This document shows positions 47,100 through 59,747 of a DNA stretch of 64,000 bases, in pieces. This stretch comes from Enoplolaimus lenunculus. Taxonomy: Eukaryota; Nematoda; Enoplea; Enoplida; Thoracostomopsidae. The first letter of the stretch is position 1. Each line of letters begins with the position of its first letter. The notes below the pieces were generated by a model. The model was given only the letters and a program-made list of their open reading frames with translations. It did not search any database and was not told the DNA's origin. The position numbers and the translations under genes were made by a program. The stretch covers positions 248,001 to 312,000 of the forward strand of contig JASANG010002908.1 of the NCBI GenBank assembly GCA_030248215.1, given 5' to 3'.

Positions 47100-50000
47100 T
47101 TACACCCAAGCATTTTTCGTACCCGAATCCCATGAAAACTGTTGTGCGCAATTTGTGACCAACTGTGAAATGGAATTAACAGGAACCTTGTTTTCTGTCA
47201 AACATTTCCCTTTTAGTCCAATATTTTTTATTTCATCATTCCCTTCACTTTTGCACATTTTGTTCTTTAACTTGCTATGCTTGATATTTGGCAATTTAGA
47301 TATGTCTTCGTTGCAGAACGATAACTTTACCTCAATTTCACCAACGTTCGTAGGATTTGGTTGTCCCCAGTTGCGGCATTTAGAGTGTTTCCTTATGACC
47401 CTTGGACCTTTCTGAATTTCTGGTAAAGCGTTTGCGTCGCGGCTGGTTGCAGACGATATATTTGAAATATTTTTCTCCATTACTTTATTTCTCTTTGGAG
47501 ATTCATTAGTATGATGTCCGATTGAAACAAAAGCTGACTTCACAGGGTTACTGCTAAAGTAATTTTTATTACCGCATTGCAAATATGTCTTATCACGATG
47601 CTTAAGTTTTTTGCACTTTTGATTATTCTTGGCACTGATCTGACATTTTGCTCTTGAATGGTGTAAACCGCGCAACTTCGTATTCAATATTGCCGTTTTC
47701 GCTTTACGGTGGGTTGATTTGTGCGCAAGCCAATTTATAGCACCTTTTACAATTTTTTGGCATTGTTTCGTACTGGCCGATCCTCGAACCATTCTCTGTA
47801 ACGCTTTCAGTTCTGCCTTTTGTTTTCTCAACATGGACTCTTTGTACTTTTTGTCAAGCCGTTGGTTTTTAATTCTGGTATTCAGTTGCTTCTTTGGCGA
47901 TTCTACTTCGATGCAATCGGAGTCACTGTCTGACTGTGTAAAACGCTTATGTGTGTTAGGCATAGCGCGGAAATCTTTCAGCAAATCTTCATTGATATCT
48001 TTGGTTGATGGTCCTACAGTGAATACGTATAAAAATAAAAAATGTCTACAATAAACAGATTGTGGCAAAACACAGGTAAATCCCAACGCTGGATTTTCTG
48101 GTTTGGGTCGCATATAACGTCCAAAATCGTACAGTTATATTTTAGGTGATGATGTTTGACCAATAATTTACTTTAGAAGTATTCAAACAGCAAGACATAC
48201 TTTTACAGATGTCACATGCAGTTTCAAAGCGAGAACGCAAAAGAGCCAGCAAACTATTTGAGCAACTTTCTACGAATGGATTTGCAGGTATTAAGCGACC
48301 CGAATAACGCCAACTTTTGCACTCCTGAAACAGACTGAAAACATTTTTACTTTTACAAGTTCAACTTCTCAGCTAATTTAAAAATTTCCGTCCTCGTTTT
48401 TGATACCTGTCAAACCGATACTACTCAGAGATTACCATTTCTCGAGTGATGCACTTTTGCAAAACTTTCGACGAAAAGCGAACATAAAAACTGTCTATTT
48501 CGACATCATTATTCATTAATTCTATTTTTTCGGGCAGAAAAATTATTTTACAACTCAATGAAAAATCATTTACTTACGTGGGTAAAATGACCAGATTGAC
48601 CGCAATTATAGCAACTTCTCAGAGAGGTATCTGTTTTTGCAGTTTCTTTTGCTCTCGCTTCAGCGTCATCAGTGTACGAAGTCTATAACAAAACAATAGG
48701 TGTTTATTGAACATTATCCAATTTTCACAAACTTACTACGTTACGTAATTAGCACATGCGAAACTCGCAACAAAATTACGCATACACATGAACGTTTGAA
48801 ACATGCCAGCAATTTGCAATTGCTTTCTGCGATTTTAACACCGTATCAATATTTTACACGTATACAAAATATACATTGATGTTTTCAATAAAAGTAAGTT
48901 GCAAATGGACTCACTACACTATGAAATTGTCGCCACAATTGGTCACAATTTTCAGTAGTATGGCCGTATTTTCGACACATCTGACATCGTAGTGCCTTGG
49001 CATTGGGTACTGGACATTGAGAAGCAAGGTGGCCAAAACTGCAGCATATGACACAGGGCTTGAAACGACACCGGTTAGCGGGATGTTTATCAGAGGAACA
49101 GAAATGACATTTTAACACCTGAAAACACCAGCAGTTATCACTCAGTCAGGAAGGGGTAATGCAGAGTTAACGCTTACTTAACAAAACAGCGCCGATTTGA
49201 TGACAAAAACTTCTGCTGCATCAAACAGCGAACACAAACGTAGATGTCAACAAGTTCTAGCTATACACAAAAAGCAGACCATAGGAGCTAAGGGGCCAAG
49301 TAAAAAAGCGGGCGCCACTTATGTTGAGATATACGTGCAAACATAAAGTTGCGTCATAAAACATTTCATTATAACCAGGTTGTGGAATTCAACTGTTTAA
49401 TAACCAACATTTCTGTGTAAGCAAACAAACTACTAACCTTGCGACATTTGAAAAATGCATGACCCCACTCGCCACATTTACGACAGTGCATATCCTTAGT
49501 CATTTTACCATCTCCTTTTGCCGATTTTATGGGAAATAATTGAGTTCTAAGACGCTCACGTTTGCCGAAGTACTGTGCAATAACATCTTCATCTCCAAGT
49601 TTCCAGCCGTTTGAATCTATAACACCAATAGTTATTCACCAACAATGAAAATGATGCAATGAGGTTAATGAAACAGGAGAAAATTTTACTTTTGAAATGT
49701 TTAATTTTGAGTTTAAAACTTGAGTAAGAAATACATACTTCTAAAAAACATGAAGTAATTTGGCATCATACGCAGTTTCTGAACGTAGAATGTGATATAG
49801 TCTTAGGGTGAAAGAATGTGTTCCAAGTATTGTGACATAAAATTCAAGCTTTCTTTTAAATATCAAAACATATAGAGTCAATATACCTGAACCAGTAGTC
49901 ACAAACAAAACGTGTAGCATCAATCGCCAGTTATCAACAGACTGTTATCTGTACTTGAATTCAGTTAATGTACATTTATACAAAAAGCCGAGTTTCTCAG

Positions 50001-52736
50001 TTTAATCGCATATAACGTTACAAAAATAGCTAATTTTAGGATTTAAGATATGACATACAACCACAGGATCACTAAAAGTTGGGAAAATATTAATTTAATA
50101 GCACTAAACAATCAATTAATAGAGTAAAATGCTATTTACCACCCATTGCAGCGTAAATTTCCTCCATACTCATTGACTCCAAGCAAACTGGTGCGTTATA
50201 CTCTTCTATTTCTCCTTCGCTCAATACACTATCTGAGTCAGGGATGCCAGAAGCATGAAGTATCTTCTTTCGTATAAGACAAGAATCAGATTGATTTCGC
50301 TTTATCACTTGTTTCAAAGTATAGTCATTTTGCTCACTGCTGCGTGCATCACTGCCAAAAATTGTTCCACCATTTTTGTCCGCATGCAAAAACATATCGG
50401 CTCCATTAGACAAATTACGTTTACTGCGTTTTAATTCGCTTGACCCAAGCTGAAGCAGGAGAAATATAACTCTTTACCTGCCGACGCACCGATAAAGGTT
50501 ACTGCGGTAGTCGTTGCATTTTTATGCAAATCTAAATGTTGCTTGCACATAAGATAGTAAGGTACATTCACAAACAGAATTAAGTGCAACCGCGATCGTC
50601 AACCAAACACGGTTCGACTCGCGATCGGCCGCAGCAACAATTTACATGGACGCAAAAACCGCACGCGATTGCACACGCAGTTTCACGGTTACAGACGCGG
50701 TTAAAAGTCAGGTTACAGACGCGGTTCAAACGGCGACTACGACCGCGCTTTATACCGCGACTGCGGGTGCAATTAAAATCACGTAATACGACCGCGTCTC
50801 AAACCCCCAGTGATCACTCAAAAACTGAGACGCTGTTGCAAACTACAACCGCAACCGGAGTGGACACAATCGCGGTTTCTGCGTACTTAATCCTGTCTGC
50901 GACTGTAACCTAGTAATTTTAAAATTTGTAACGCTGACCAGACCATGTCACTGAGCTAAAGTGTTTCATAAATAACTACTGCACACGGTGGCAAAAGTCA
51001 CGTAAGCGGATTGTTTAGAAAATACAGTTAGCCGCGTGTATCATATTCAACTTACATACGTAATCACAAAATTATAAAAACAAGACATACAAACGCCCTG
51101 CTAATCTTTTCTGTTTCCCAATATCAACTAAACTGTGTTGCTAACTAAACCTACTCCAAAAGATCAAATTAACATTTTATTTAAATTTTGGAAATTTATA
51201 CTGCGACGGCAAAAATTACAAATTTTTCCAAAATTATTAAACTGTTATAACTTTACAGCAAAAATATCTATAGTAATGATCTCTATGTGAAACAAAATGA
51301 CTAGATTTGCACTATCCGGCATCACCTAGGGCGATAAGTTATGCTTTAAGCACGGTTGAGAAATCGTGAAAAGACTCGTCGGCGAAACCCAAATCGGGTA
51401 ACACCGACTTGTAGGAAAAATTTATATTGTTTTTGTTGGATTATTAATTTTCAGAGGTGTAGCTGTTTCGTAACAGGTGAAAGACTCGTGCTACGTATTA
51501 ACACAAAATTCCACTTTAGCACGCATAAATTCTTACTATGCAACACAAGGCGGAAATTTTTTGATACTACCTTTCTTTTCCGGTACGTCAACAGAACCGT
51601 AAAATTCAAATTTCAGATTTTAATAAATATTTTGCTTTCGAAACAAAACAGCTATTTCAACATATCACAAAAGCTGTCTTTATGTTGTTTACAAAGTTGA
51701 TAGCGCTACAATGAAGTATATACTCATCACACACACTTTGTTTACAAAACAGAAGCTAGTTTTAGGCGAACTTTTATGTGAAATTTAATGTCATTAGAAA
51801 CAAAATGAATTTTCCCAAAAATCGTGGGAGTTTCCCGACCGTCTATACGTGTTTGCATTCGATGCTATAACATTAAAGGAGCATATGTTACATAGACGAT
51901 ATCAGACCCAGACGGGCTCGAATCAGAATGCGACCAAGCTTCATGCATATTGGAAGCGCGATTGATGTTATCGTCGTCATCGTCACTTAATATCCAAACC
52001 AGACTTCTCTGTGACTGTCTGCGATTCTTCTTGTCAAGGTTCGTTCCTGATTAAATAGGACAATTAAATAAGTTAAGCATATATTTGCAAAGAAACAATC
52101 CAGAAATAACAGAATCACTGAAACACTAAGGGTGGCGCTGTATGTACTTTTGATGACGTCCAGCGCTGTCCGTCACCGACCGTCGTTGCGGTATCATACG
52201 TGAAACACTGGCGTAGTAAACAAAATGTTTAAAACCAGTCAATCTTTATACAAAGTGCGACGGGTATATAGTCTATATGTTTTCCAATACCTACAATCTA
52301 ATAGTTGCTTTATAACTGCAGGACAATAATTTCAGGAGAAGTAATAGATGGCAGAGCAATGGACCTACATAAGTAATCAACGATACTTTAAATGCCTGTT
52401 TAGTTAATGAACTAAAGACAAAGCACACAAGCATCAACATTTTCTACTAATCTTAATTCACTCCTTCAATTGCTTATACTGTAGTATATAGATATATATT
52501 ATATACTTTCAATAACTGAGAAGAATAATCCTACAAAACTACTTACGGTTTGAAGTTTTACCAGAAGAAGTCTGTACTTGTTGATGTTGAAAAGATGTTG
52601 AAGCGGGTTCATAGTCAAACACGTTGCAAGATTCTTTGTAATGATAGATTTGAGAATATAGTTCAGCTTCGACCTCGGAACATTCTTCGTCTGAGTCCAA
52701 AATCAACGCTGTTTCAAAACAATCCTTTCCAGACAT
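47100..52736 (-). CDS. ZCCHC7/Air-like protein with five zinc knuckles, eight exons, 726 aa
   Basis: Exons: 52736-52547, 52046-51892, 50449-50140, 49616-49438, 49118-48915, 48682-48578, 48324-48201, 48013-47100; all GT-AG, phases consistent. The acidic N-terminus (DSDEECSEVE; LSDDDDDN) leads to five CX2CX4HX4C knuckles: CRKCGEWGHAFFKC, CHFCSSDKHPANRC, CVICCSFGHLASQC, CQMCRKYGHTTENC and CYNCGQSGHFTHEC. Between knuckles 4 and 5 is LWRQFH, matching the IWRQYH-type linker that in yeast Air2 and human ZCCHC7 binds the non-canonical poly(A) polymerase. The last exon adds about 300 Lys/Arg-rich residues, probably disordered and nuclear or nucleolar. By family the protein should be the RNA-binding subunit of a TRAMP-like complex, feeding aberrant RNAs to the exosome. 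The donor at exon 2 (GTAACA) is weak; the rest are strong. Confidence 0.92.
50580..50913 (+). repeat. GC-rich ACGCGGTT/AACCGCG-word segment in a ZCCHC7-like intron
   Basis: AACCGCGATCG, AAACCGCACGCGATTGC, TTACAGACGCGGTTAAAAG, TTACAGACGCGGTTCAAAC and ATCGCGGTTTCTGCG recur with irregular spacing. The segment is open for 109 codons, but the frame is Arg/Thr/Gln-biased and looks repeat-derived. It could be a degenerate GC-rich transposon or satellite fragment. Confidence 0.5.
52141..52215. mobile_element. GACGTCCGGCGCCG MITE, partial copy 4
   Basis: TGTACTTTTGATGACGTCCA followed by CGTCACCGACCGTCG and GCGGTATCATACG. It lies in intron 1 of the ZCCHC7-like gene. Confidence 0.5.
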
Positions 52737-53059
52737 TATTCAGTTTATTCGTATTGCTTTCGCATATATAACTCTCGTGAACTAGTGTCGTTTTATGTGT
52801 TAATCTAGCAACAAAAGGAGAACTTGAATTATATATTTACCACACAAAAACGTGATTGCAAAATAACTTTCAACGACGGAGAGATAAGCCACCATGTTTC
52901 CTTTAGGTACGGGTACCATGCGAATATGCAGAATTCGGTAAGGGAAGGCCCGCCGAGTTCAACTTCCGGGAGTTTGGGTTGTAAAAAATTTTCTTAAGTG
53001 TCGTAAAAAATTTCCGGGGTAATAAAGACATAATTCCTTTTGCGGGGATTTTAGGGTAA

Positions 53060-53270
53060 TTTTCCGAAGAACCTGGTCCCGCTTATCACAGTAATTGTTA
53101 TACCAACATCAGCGCGCCAATGGGCCATTGTGTCCACAGATTAGACCAGCGGCAGTCAATTTTAACTAAGCAACTGGAAAAGCGGTTTACAATACGAGCG
53201 GTTTCGAACTAGCGATCTCCTGATCCTTAGGCAAACACGCTACCACTGTACCACGCAGCCCGCCTCTTCA
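53060..53270 (-). mobile_element. tRNA-derived SINE, copy 2
   Basis: On the minus strand: GGCTGCGTGGTACAGTGGTA (tRNA A-box region), then GCTAGTTCGAAACC (B-box-like), then CCGCTTTTCCAGTTGCTTAG. The anticodon arm and T stem pair poorly, so it is not a functional tRNA. Its 3' border, near ATTACTGTGATAAGC, is approximate. Same family as 27398-27560. Confidence 0.65.
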
Positions 53271-53279
53271 ACTGCATTT

Positions 53280-54300
53280 CTCGTCGACACATATCCTAAC
53301 GGCCACCGAATCCACGATTTGACCGAATATGAATTCGAACCCAATGCTAATTTGCCGAATTCGACCGAATCCGAATCTTGTATGTTGAAAATTTCAAAAA
53401 TATATCTATAATTTGTTTCAGAATATCAACGTGATGCTAACCGCATAACTTTTAAACGTTTATTTATTGCGTTCCGAACTCAATTAAAAAAGTTATAACC
53501 AGCTGCGTACTGAACCACAGCTTCCCAGCGTGACATTGAGATCTAACTCTTCCTAATCTGTAAGTTGCGCGCAAATCTAGAAAACACCAATTTTTCACAT
53601 ATATTTCGCTTGGGTATGCCATCGTTCAATACCCGACATTAAGACATTTAAAGATGTGGGAACAGATATGGGATACAAAGAGGCAAAGTAAACCTCATAC
53701 TGATACTGCACATCAGTTAAAACACTGATGCGTATGTTTGTTATGCCTTCATATGCAGTAGCAGCAAAATGGAAGACCCAAGATATATGAGTGTAATGTT
53801 GAGATTCTTAAAGGCATAAACCTAATAATCAGCAGTTGTGATGCGCGCAATCAGAACTAAAAACGGTCATACCCTAGCCCACCAAACTTATCACAAGAGC
53901 AACAAACGTATAAATGTTTTGAAATGTTGTTAACCAGTTTTGATATTGATATACTGCGCTACCTGATCAATTTAGTAGGAAACCTTGCTTGCTATTCTAG
54001 TTCCGTTACATTGTATCGTGCACTAGCTACGTAAATATCGTCAGCCGAACTGTGTTAATGCTCTGCGCTAAGTAAAAAAGTAAAGATAAACGACGGTTCT
54101 GAAGGTAACACCATTCAATCCGGCAATACTGAACATGCCTTTAGTAAGTTAGTAAATGAATAAAACAAAGCATAGAAGCAGTGTAAGCATATTCCTAAGC
54201 CCAAGCCTATTAGCCTAATACTTGCCTACATCTAAATCCACATGAAAGCAAACAGAAATTTCAAAAGCTTTGCTTTTTACTATTGCAGGAGCACCGATAA
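53280..54300. other. Unassigned intergenic DNA
   Basis: At 53300-53385, ACCGAATCCACGATTTGACC, GAATTCGAACCC and GAATTCGACCGAATCCGAAT repeat a GAATTCGACCGAATC motif locally. Nothing else was recognised. Confidence 0.4.
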
Positions 54301-54309
54301 ACGGTGCGC

Positions 54310-54480
54310 ATCGGCCAATCTAAAGTATTGGGGCAGAACCGTATTATAACCTAATTCCTAAGCCTAAAGCCTAAGCCTTTAAGCGTAAGAATGAGTTTAT
54401 TCCTAAGCATAAGCCTAAGCCTAAGCGAAGCAAAAAACTAGTCCAAAGCCTAAGCTTTTTACCAGGAATGACATGTGGCA
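54310..54480 (-). mobile_element. TTAGGC-bearing MITE, family 1, copy 6
   Basis: CGGCCAATCTAAAGTATTGG, then AAGCCTAAGCCTTTAAGCG and AAGCATAAGCCTAAGCCTAA, then GCAAAAAACTAGTCCAAAGC. The right end is eroded. Confidence 0.65.
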
Positions 54481-55140
54481 GTGGCATTCACATTTCGTCG
54501 TCATATCCGCTACAGATCGCAACATGTTATCTTAATATCAAATCAACATTGGGCAAAACGTGTTTCGGGCTACCCCAAACGTGGTCAGTGCATCAGAGTG
54601 ACATTAGTCTTTCATTTGATGGTGTTTCTCGATATGCAGCTGTTTCTCTGTATAATAGCATATTTCACGTTTTTATTTTTGCCGTTGTCTGAGAAACAAA
54701 GTAAATCGAGAATGTATTTTAGCTTAAGGCTTCGACAACTTTTTCTGTTTACCCGCGGCTACTACCTAATGTTTTTTCGTATATCAATATTTAAACAAAG
54801 CGTAAAAATATAGTCATCTTCCTGTCAAGAAAGTGCAATTATGTCAAACAAACTTGAAGACTTACTTTCAAGGAATACTTTCAAATTATTTATTTAACTG
54901 TGTTCAAAGCTCAGTAAAAGAGTTAATAGTTGTGCCGGTGCCAGACGCTTACATGTTTTTGATTATATTCTTGTCTACATTTATACGTTTTAATACTTTT
55001 TCCAAAGCATTCTGAACGAAATATTATGGTGTAAAAATTGTTTTCAATAATTTGCATTTTTCACCATTAAAGTGCTACTGCTGCCTTGTAGTTTTAAAGA
55101 AGCGGTTTAGCTGTTTTAAAGTTGTGAGTCTTTCTGTTTC

Positions 55141-55622
55141 GGGTCGTCCACGTTAAAATGCACTCACCGATGTAATAAATGTTCCACCCGCTCCATTAGG
55201 AACAGCACCAAAACACGCATGCTAGCTGGAGGCAATTACAGTTTCATAGCTGTACTTTATAGTGTTAATTGTCTAGACTCCGTCGGAAGGGACTCTGGAT
55301 AAATACTTGTTGTCTGTAGGATGTCAGGACATTACGTTAGTTCACGCGTACACATTTAAATACACGCTGTGCACATATTCACGCGCGTCATTCAACGCAA
55401 AAAATTGAGTCCCTTCCGAGGGACTATGAACAATAACAGTTTCCGATCATGATGTCAGGACAAGTATATATTTATGCCAAGAGCATATTCATTGTATAAA
55501 GGTCAGACATTGACATATTGACATCTCAGACACTGTATAAAGAGAGTGGGTAGGGACTATGCGAGCACCCAAAAGGGAGACATTTTTTTACAAATGTGCG
55601 TGCATTTTAACGTGGATGACCC
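55141..55622. mobile_element. Non-autonomous DNA transposon with GGGTCGTCCACG ends
   Basis: Left end GGGTCGTCCACGTTAAAATG and the exact-but-one inverted right end CATTTTAACGTGGATGACCC form 23-bp terminal repeats, 482 bp apart overall. A second inverted pair lies inside (CCGTCGGAAGGGACTC at about 55281 and GAGTCCCTTCCGAGGGACT at about 55408). No open frame of size. Superfamily not assigned, and no clear target duplication. Confidence 0.8.
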
Positions 55623-55879
55623 ATAAAAGATAGAAGTAAAATAAACAAGAGAGGAAAATTACTAAAAAACATTGTGATATTTCACATTGGGTCATAGAAG
55701 AGCACAACCTAATTCCTGTACGCACTGTATGATGCTTGTCCACCAAAGTACAATAAACGCAAAACATAATTCAGGGAGAGGTGAAATATAAAAAATCAAG
55801 GCGAAGAATTTTGGTGGAATCTAAACTGTTTTAAACTCGTAGTGTAGTGTCACAAATAAAAAGGTAAGACCAATTTTTA

Positions 55880-56192
55880 TTTTGCTACTCTACACGAACG
55901 GTACTTCCATTGTTATTCGGATACGGACAGTTATTTATTTTTAATTCACGCAATCATTTTTGTTAATTGTTATGTCCGTTTTAATCTGTTTCCGCCTTTA
56001 ATTAAGTTTATGTGGGTTATCTGAATGAGTTTCTGTTACATATTTGAGCAGTCCATGCCATTCTTCTGTTTTGGTCTCATTATATGAACTTTATCACTGA
56101 CGGGCTCTATTAAGCATACGGACCCTTATTTATTATGACTCAAGATTAGAACCGTCTGTTTATTTCTCCCTTCTTTAGGGACACTGTAGTAC
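55880..56192 (-). mobile_element. CTGTAGTGACC-type MITE, diverged copy
   Basis: Contains TTATTCGGATACGGACAGTT, TTTATTTTTAATTCACGC and a right end CTTTAGGGACACTGTAG. Older than the copies in arms A to C. Confidence 0.55.
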
Positions 56193-57046
56193 TGTTGCTA
56201 AATTGTGCAAAGTATGTTCGCTTTTTCTGTGTCTTAAATGTGTAGCACAAAAAGCGTCATATAAATATTTCTGACCGCCGACTTCAAAGAACCATCAATT
56301 TTGCTCTCCTACTTACGTGCTCTCACTGACATATTGTCAAAACCTATTTATCCTAAAATAATATTTTGACCTGATTTGATTTATTGTATTACAGCGAAAT
56401 AGTGTCGAGGTTCGTTTTAAGAATTCATGCAAGTACGCTTAATACTCACTGTCGCATTCTATTAATTTCAAACAATCGGGTGTTTTCATTGTTGCGGTAA
56501 AAATATTCGGTTAATCTTACATTTACTTATCGTAAACATTCGAATCAATACAAGAAGTAAAGAAAATTTATGCTTTGGACAAACATTTTAATCTATAAAT
56601 TCGTTTAATCGTATATCTTTCTTGATTTGAATGAACAACTTTGTAACCGAACTATTAACGCAGTGAAATTCAAATTTTTTAATTTAAAAGCTAAATATTT
56701 ACTAAAATAGATAATAGGCTTATTACGTCGTAAACGATTATACAAACCGAATTATTCATTACTGATACATGTCTATGTTGTCAATTTCACATGCAATATA
56801 TTGAACAAAAGTGGCTTAAAGACCGCAAACTTAAAAATTGTTTCATTTAAATAAAAACAGAATATTCTTCAGATGCCAATTGCAGATGCTACCGCTCGCA
56901 AAAACGTTTTAATAAATGTATAAGAATTAGATAATTACCTGAAGGAATTCAAAAGTCGTAATAAGAACAATTGTAAAATCCACTCATTCAAACGTCTTCA
57001 CCAGATGTTTTACAAAACTTTTTGTTGTTAAAGCTTACAAGTTCCG
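56193..57046. other. Unassigned AT-rich intergenic DNA
   Basis: No gene or repeat was recognised; composition is uniformly AT-rich. Confidence 0.4.
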
Positions 57047-57214
57047 GCCAATATATAGATCAGGGCGGTAACAGTAGTACAAGCATATTCCTAAGCCGAT
57101 ACCTAAGTCTAAGCCTAAAATTAAGTTTAACCATATGCAAAAAATTAGTCTAAAGCTTCAGCTTAATACTCTATAGTTGAGCGGAAAAGTTATACACCTC
57201 CGATCTTCACATGA
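57047..57214 (-). mobile_element. TTAGGC-bearing MITE, family 1, copy 7
   Basis: CCAATATATAGATCAGGGCG to CTCCGATCTTCACATGAG, with AAGCCGATACCTAAGTCTAA inside. TTAGGC units are few and mutated. Confidence 0.65.
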
Positions 57215-57369
57215 GTCGAAGTTTCAGCAGTTGCGATGCTAATGCAAACAACAACAATTTTGCAAAATTTACAATTTTAATTATTAATTTTCTTAGTTTC
57301 CTTCCTGCTTTTATAGCGGTAGGATTTACAGTAAAATTTTGATGAATAAATACTATTCTCTTAAAGACT

Positions 57370-57731
57370 GTTATTTATTTCCACCCGCCCTCCGCCACCC
57401 TTCGTTGCTGATATATATCCGGTATTGTAACTATCCGTTGAATTAAACGTTTTTTACCTTGCATCAAAAGCTTAAGCGATAATGCAAGGTTATATATACT
57501 TAGGATAATTTCAAAACTTAGATATGCTTTAAAGTTTCGAACTCAACTGTATTTGGTGCTGGAGTCATTTATGCGCTACAATTAGGGATAATTGACATTT
57601 ATGGACTCTAATTATGGTTTATGAACTCTATCCGCTTACGGACTCTTATTAGGGATACGGACACCTATTGAATGGGACTCAAAATGGGGACCCCCTCTTA
57701 TTACCCTCTCTTATTCGGGTCACTATAGTAA
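57370..57731 (-). mobile_element. CTGTAGTGACC-type MITE, copy
   Basis: TTATTTATTTCCACCCGCCC at the left and CTTATTCGGGTCACTATAG at the right. The middle reads GCTTTAAAGTTTCGAACTCA as in arm C. The left terminal repeat is missing. Confidence 0.7.
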
Positions 57732-57866
57732 GCGTAGCAAAAGCTTATTCCTAAGCCAAAGCCTAAACCTAAGCCAAAGCCTAAGCAAAAAAATAGTATA
57801 GAATGTAAAGCCTACTCTTTTACAGACCCACCATAAACCGGGACAACCTTAAAAGTAACATGAGCC
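57722..57866 (-). mobile_element. TTAGGC-bearing MITE, family 2, 5'-truncated copy
   Basis: AAGCCAAAGCCTAAACCTAA then ACAGACCCACCATAAACCGG and CCTTAAAAGTAACATG. It directly abuts the preceding MITE, sharing its CACTATAGTA end. Confidence 0.65.
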
Positions 57867-58912
57867 AAAATGCTAATGGTGGTTGAATTTGTGTTTGGTT
57901 ACGAAATATAATTTTAGTTTTAGTGAGCAATGAGCATTAATTGATTTCTGAATTGTTCTTTTTCCGTGGCGCAATATACTTGCAAAAATACCAAACCGTG
58001 TTTTGGAATCAAACTGTGCAAAATAAATGCTGCCAGATACCTGACACATCTTTTGAACCTTTCTTTCAATCCTGTGCTGTTCAATGTTGCTGGTACATCC
58101 TAAGTTACTTTTATGCATGTAAATTTTGAACCCGTTCAATGTACCTAACAAAATTGCTAGCACAAAGTACCTGTCTATATGACCCTTTTAGGGACTGCTT
58201 GTTATTTTTCTCATTCAATTCATCTTTATACGTCGTTAAAATCAGCACTTATAGATAATTTGCATGTACATTAACATGTATCAAAAATCGAAACCTGTAA
58301 ATAAACGCTAGAACGCTGCGCAAATTACGTATGTGAGGAGGCGCTCCAACTTTAATATATAATATAGATATGTAGTTTTAATTTTCCGTTTTTTCGTTAT
58401 CATATTTGGTCAACTTGGCCGCTAAGTTGATGATAAGGAACTGGTACATCTGGCAGTGAAAAATAAAATACAAAACGATGTAGCAAACTGTCATCACTGC
58501 AAAGGGGGGGGGGTTAGTTCACATTATTTTGAATAATTTAATCTATTCGAAACTTGATTGCTGTTTGTATTCTGGTGAAAAACGCTATTGTCCAAATTGT
58601 TGTAAATGCCTAAAATAAAATAAAATATGCTCAGTATATCGCGAAAATTCCAACTTTGACGTAAAGTAGCAGACTGTCTGGCTGAATGATTCGAAAATGT
58701 TACATCAATATGAATTCGCCGAAAGCCAATTTAATTAATTAAGTCGATGCGCATCAACAAAACTAATCAACGATGTTTTGACAATTGACAAGCAGATTTA
58801 CTCAAGTTTAATACATCCTCATTTTCGTTAAATAATTGACTCGAAATATTTCTCGCAATAAATATTTTAGTTTTTTTGTTTTGTCAAACAACGAGATGCA
58901 TTAACGGTTATC
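57867..58912. other. Unassigned intergenic DNA
   Basis: A poly-G run sits at 58505-58514. A 96-codon minus-strand frame at 57873-58163 has no domain and AT-driven codons. Nothing else was recognised. Confidence 0.4.
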
Positions 58913-59302
58913 AGAGTGTAACCGGAGTTATTCTGGTTTCGGTAGGTAAAGCTGTTATTTATCACTATCCCGTTCCTGTAATAAATCCAGTAATTTTTCA
59001 CCGGCATTTTAGGTATTGAAAATGTTTTCCATTCGAAAATTTAAGAAAAATTGGCATATTCAAACTTATTTTTCAAAAATTGTCTGAGTCTGTATTGCTT
59101 GGCATACTCCATAATTTATCATACGCTAACGCCTAATGCGTTTGTTTCAGGGTTTTGGCATTCTAAATGGCATGTTTTAAACATTAGTAAAAGCAATCAA
59201 ATAGCGGTAAAATGAATTTTTCAATAACAGGCATTTTTCCGGTTTCGGTATATTCTTAACTTTCCGGATCCGATATTTTAAAATTCAGGTTGCACCCTGA
59301 TG
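58913..59302 (+). mobile_element. GGTGCAACCGG-type element, AT-richer subfamily, copy 2
   Basis: CAGAGTGTAACCGGAGTTAT to AAATTCAGGTTGCACCCTGA; its internal arms have TTTTTCACCGGCATTTT and GGCATTTTTCCGGTTTCGG. Confidence 0.65.
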
Positions 59303-59747
59303 GTTATATTCTGAGGACGAGAGACCGTAATGAATCGCTCACTTTATCATATGCCCGCCATGTGGAAAATAGAAACAGCATTTTCTAACAACCGTTTTGA
59401 AAGAAGGTAGCGAACAGGATTTGAACTCTATAGCAGCTGTTTCAATTTCACATTGCCGAAGATGTTTAGAAATCGACTAATCGATAAGATTTATTGAAGT
59501 TTATTGAATAATGGCGTCCGATTATAAAAAGGATAGGAAAGGGAAATTGGAACAGTTTACAAATTTCATTTCAGTTGTGATTTCAAGTTTCACTTGTGCA
59601 ATGGGAAATTGGAAGAGTTTTTAATTTTATGCAATTTAATCTGATAGTTTCTTTAACCTATACAGAACACAGTTTCGCTCTTTAATTTTCCACAGATCTA
59701 TTTGGCTCTTTTCAATTTCATCTTTCGCACCTGAAATCTCTTAAACC

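Noticed and set aside
51356-51700. 114-codon plus-strand frame in a ZCCHC7-like intron
   Set aside because: No domain, AT-rich codons, antisense to a well-supported gene's intron.
53205-53270. Possible tRNA gene on the minus strand
   Set aside because: A-box-like and B-box-like words are present, but the T stem and anticodon stem do not pair and a SINE body follows; assigned to a SINE.
54475-54813. 112-codon plus-strand frame with a hydrophobic segment
   Set aside because: Starts at the eroded end of a TTAGGC element, AT-driven composition, no recognisable domain.
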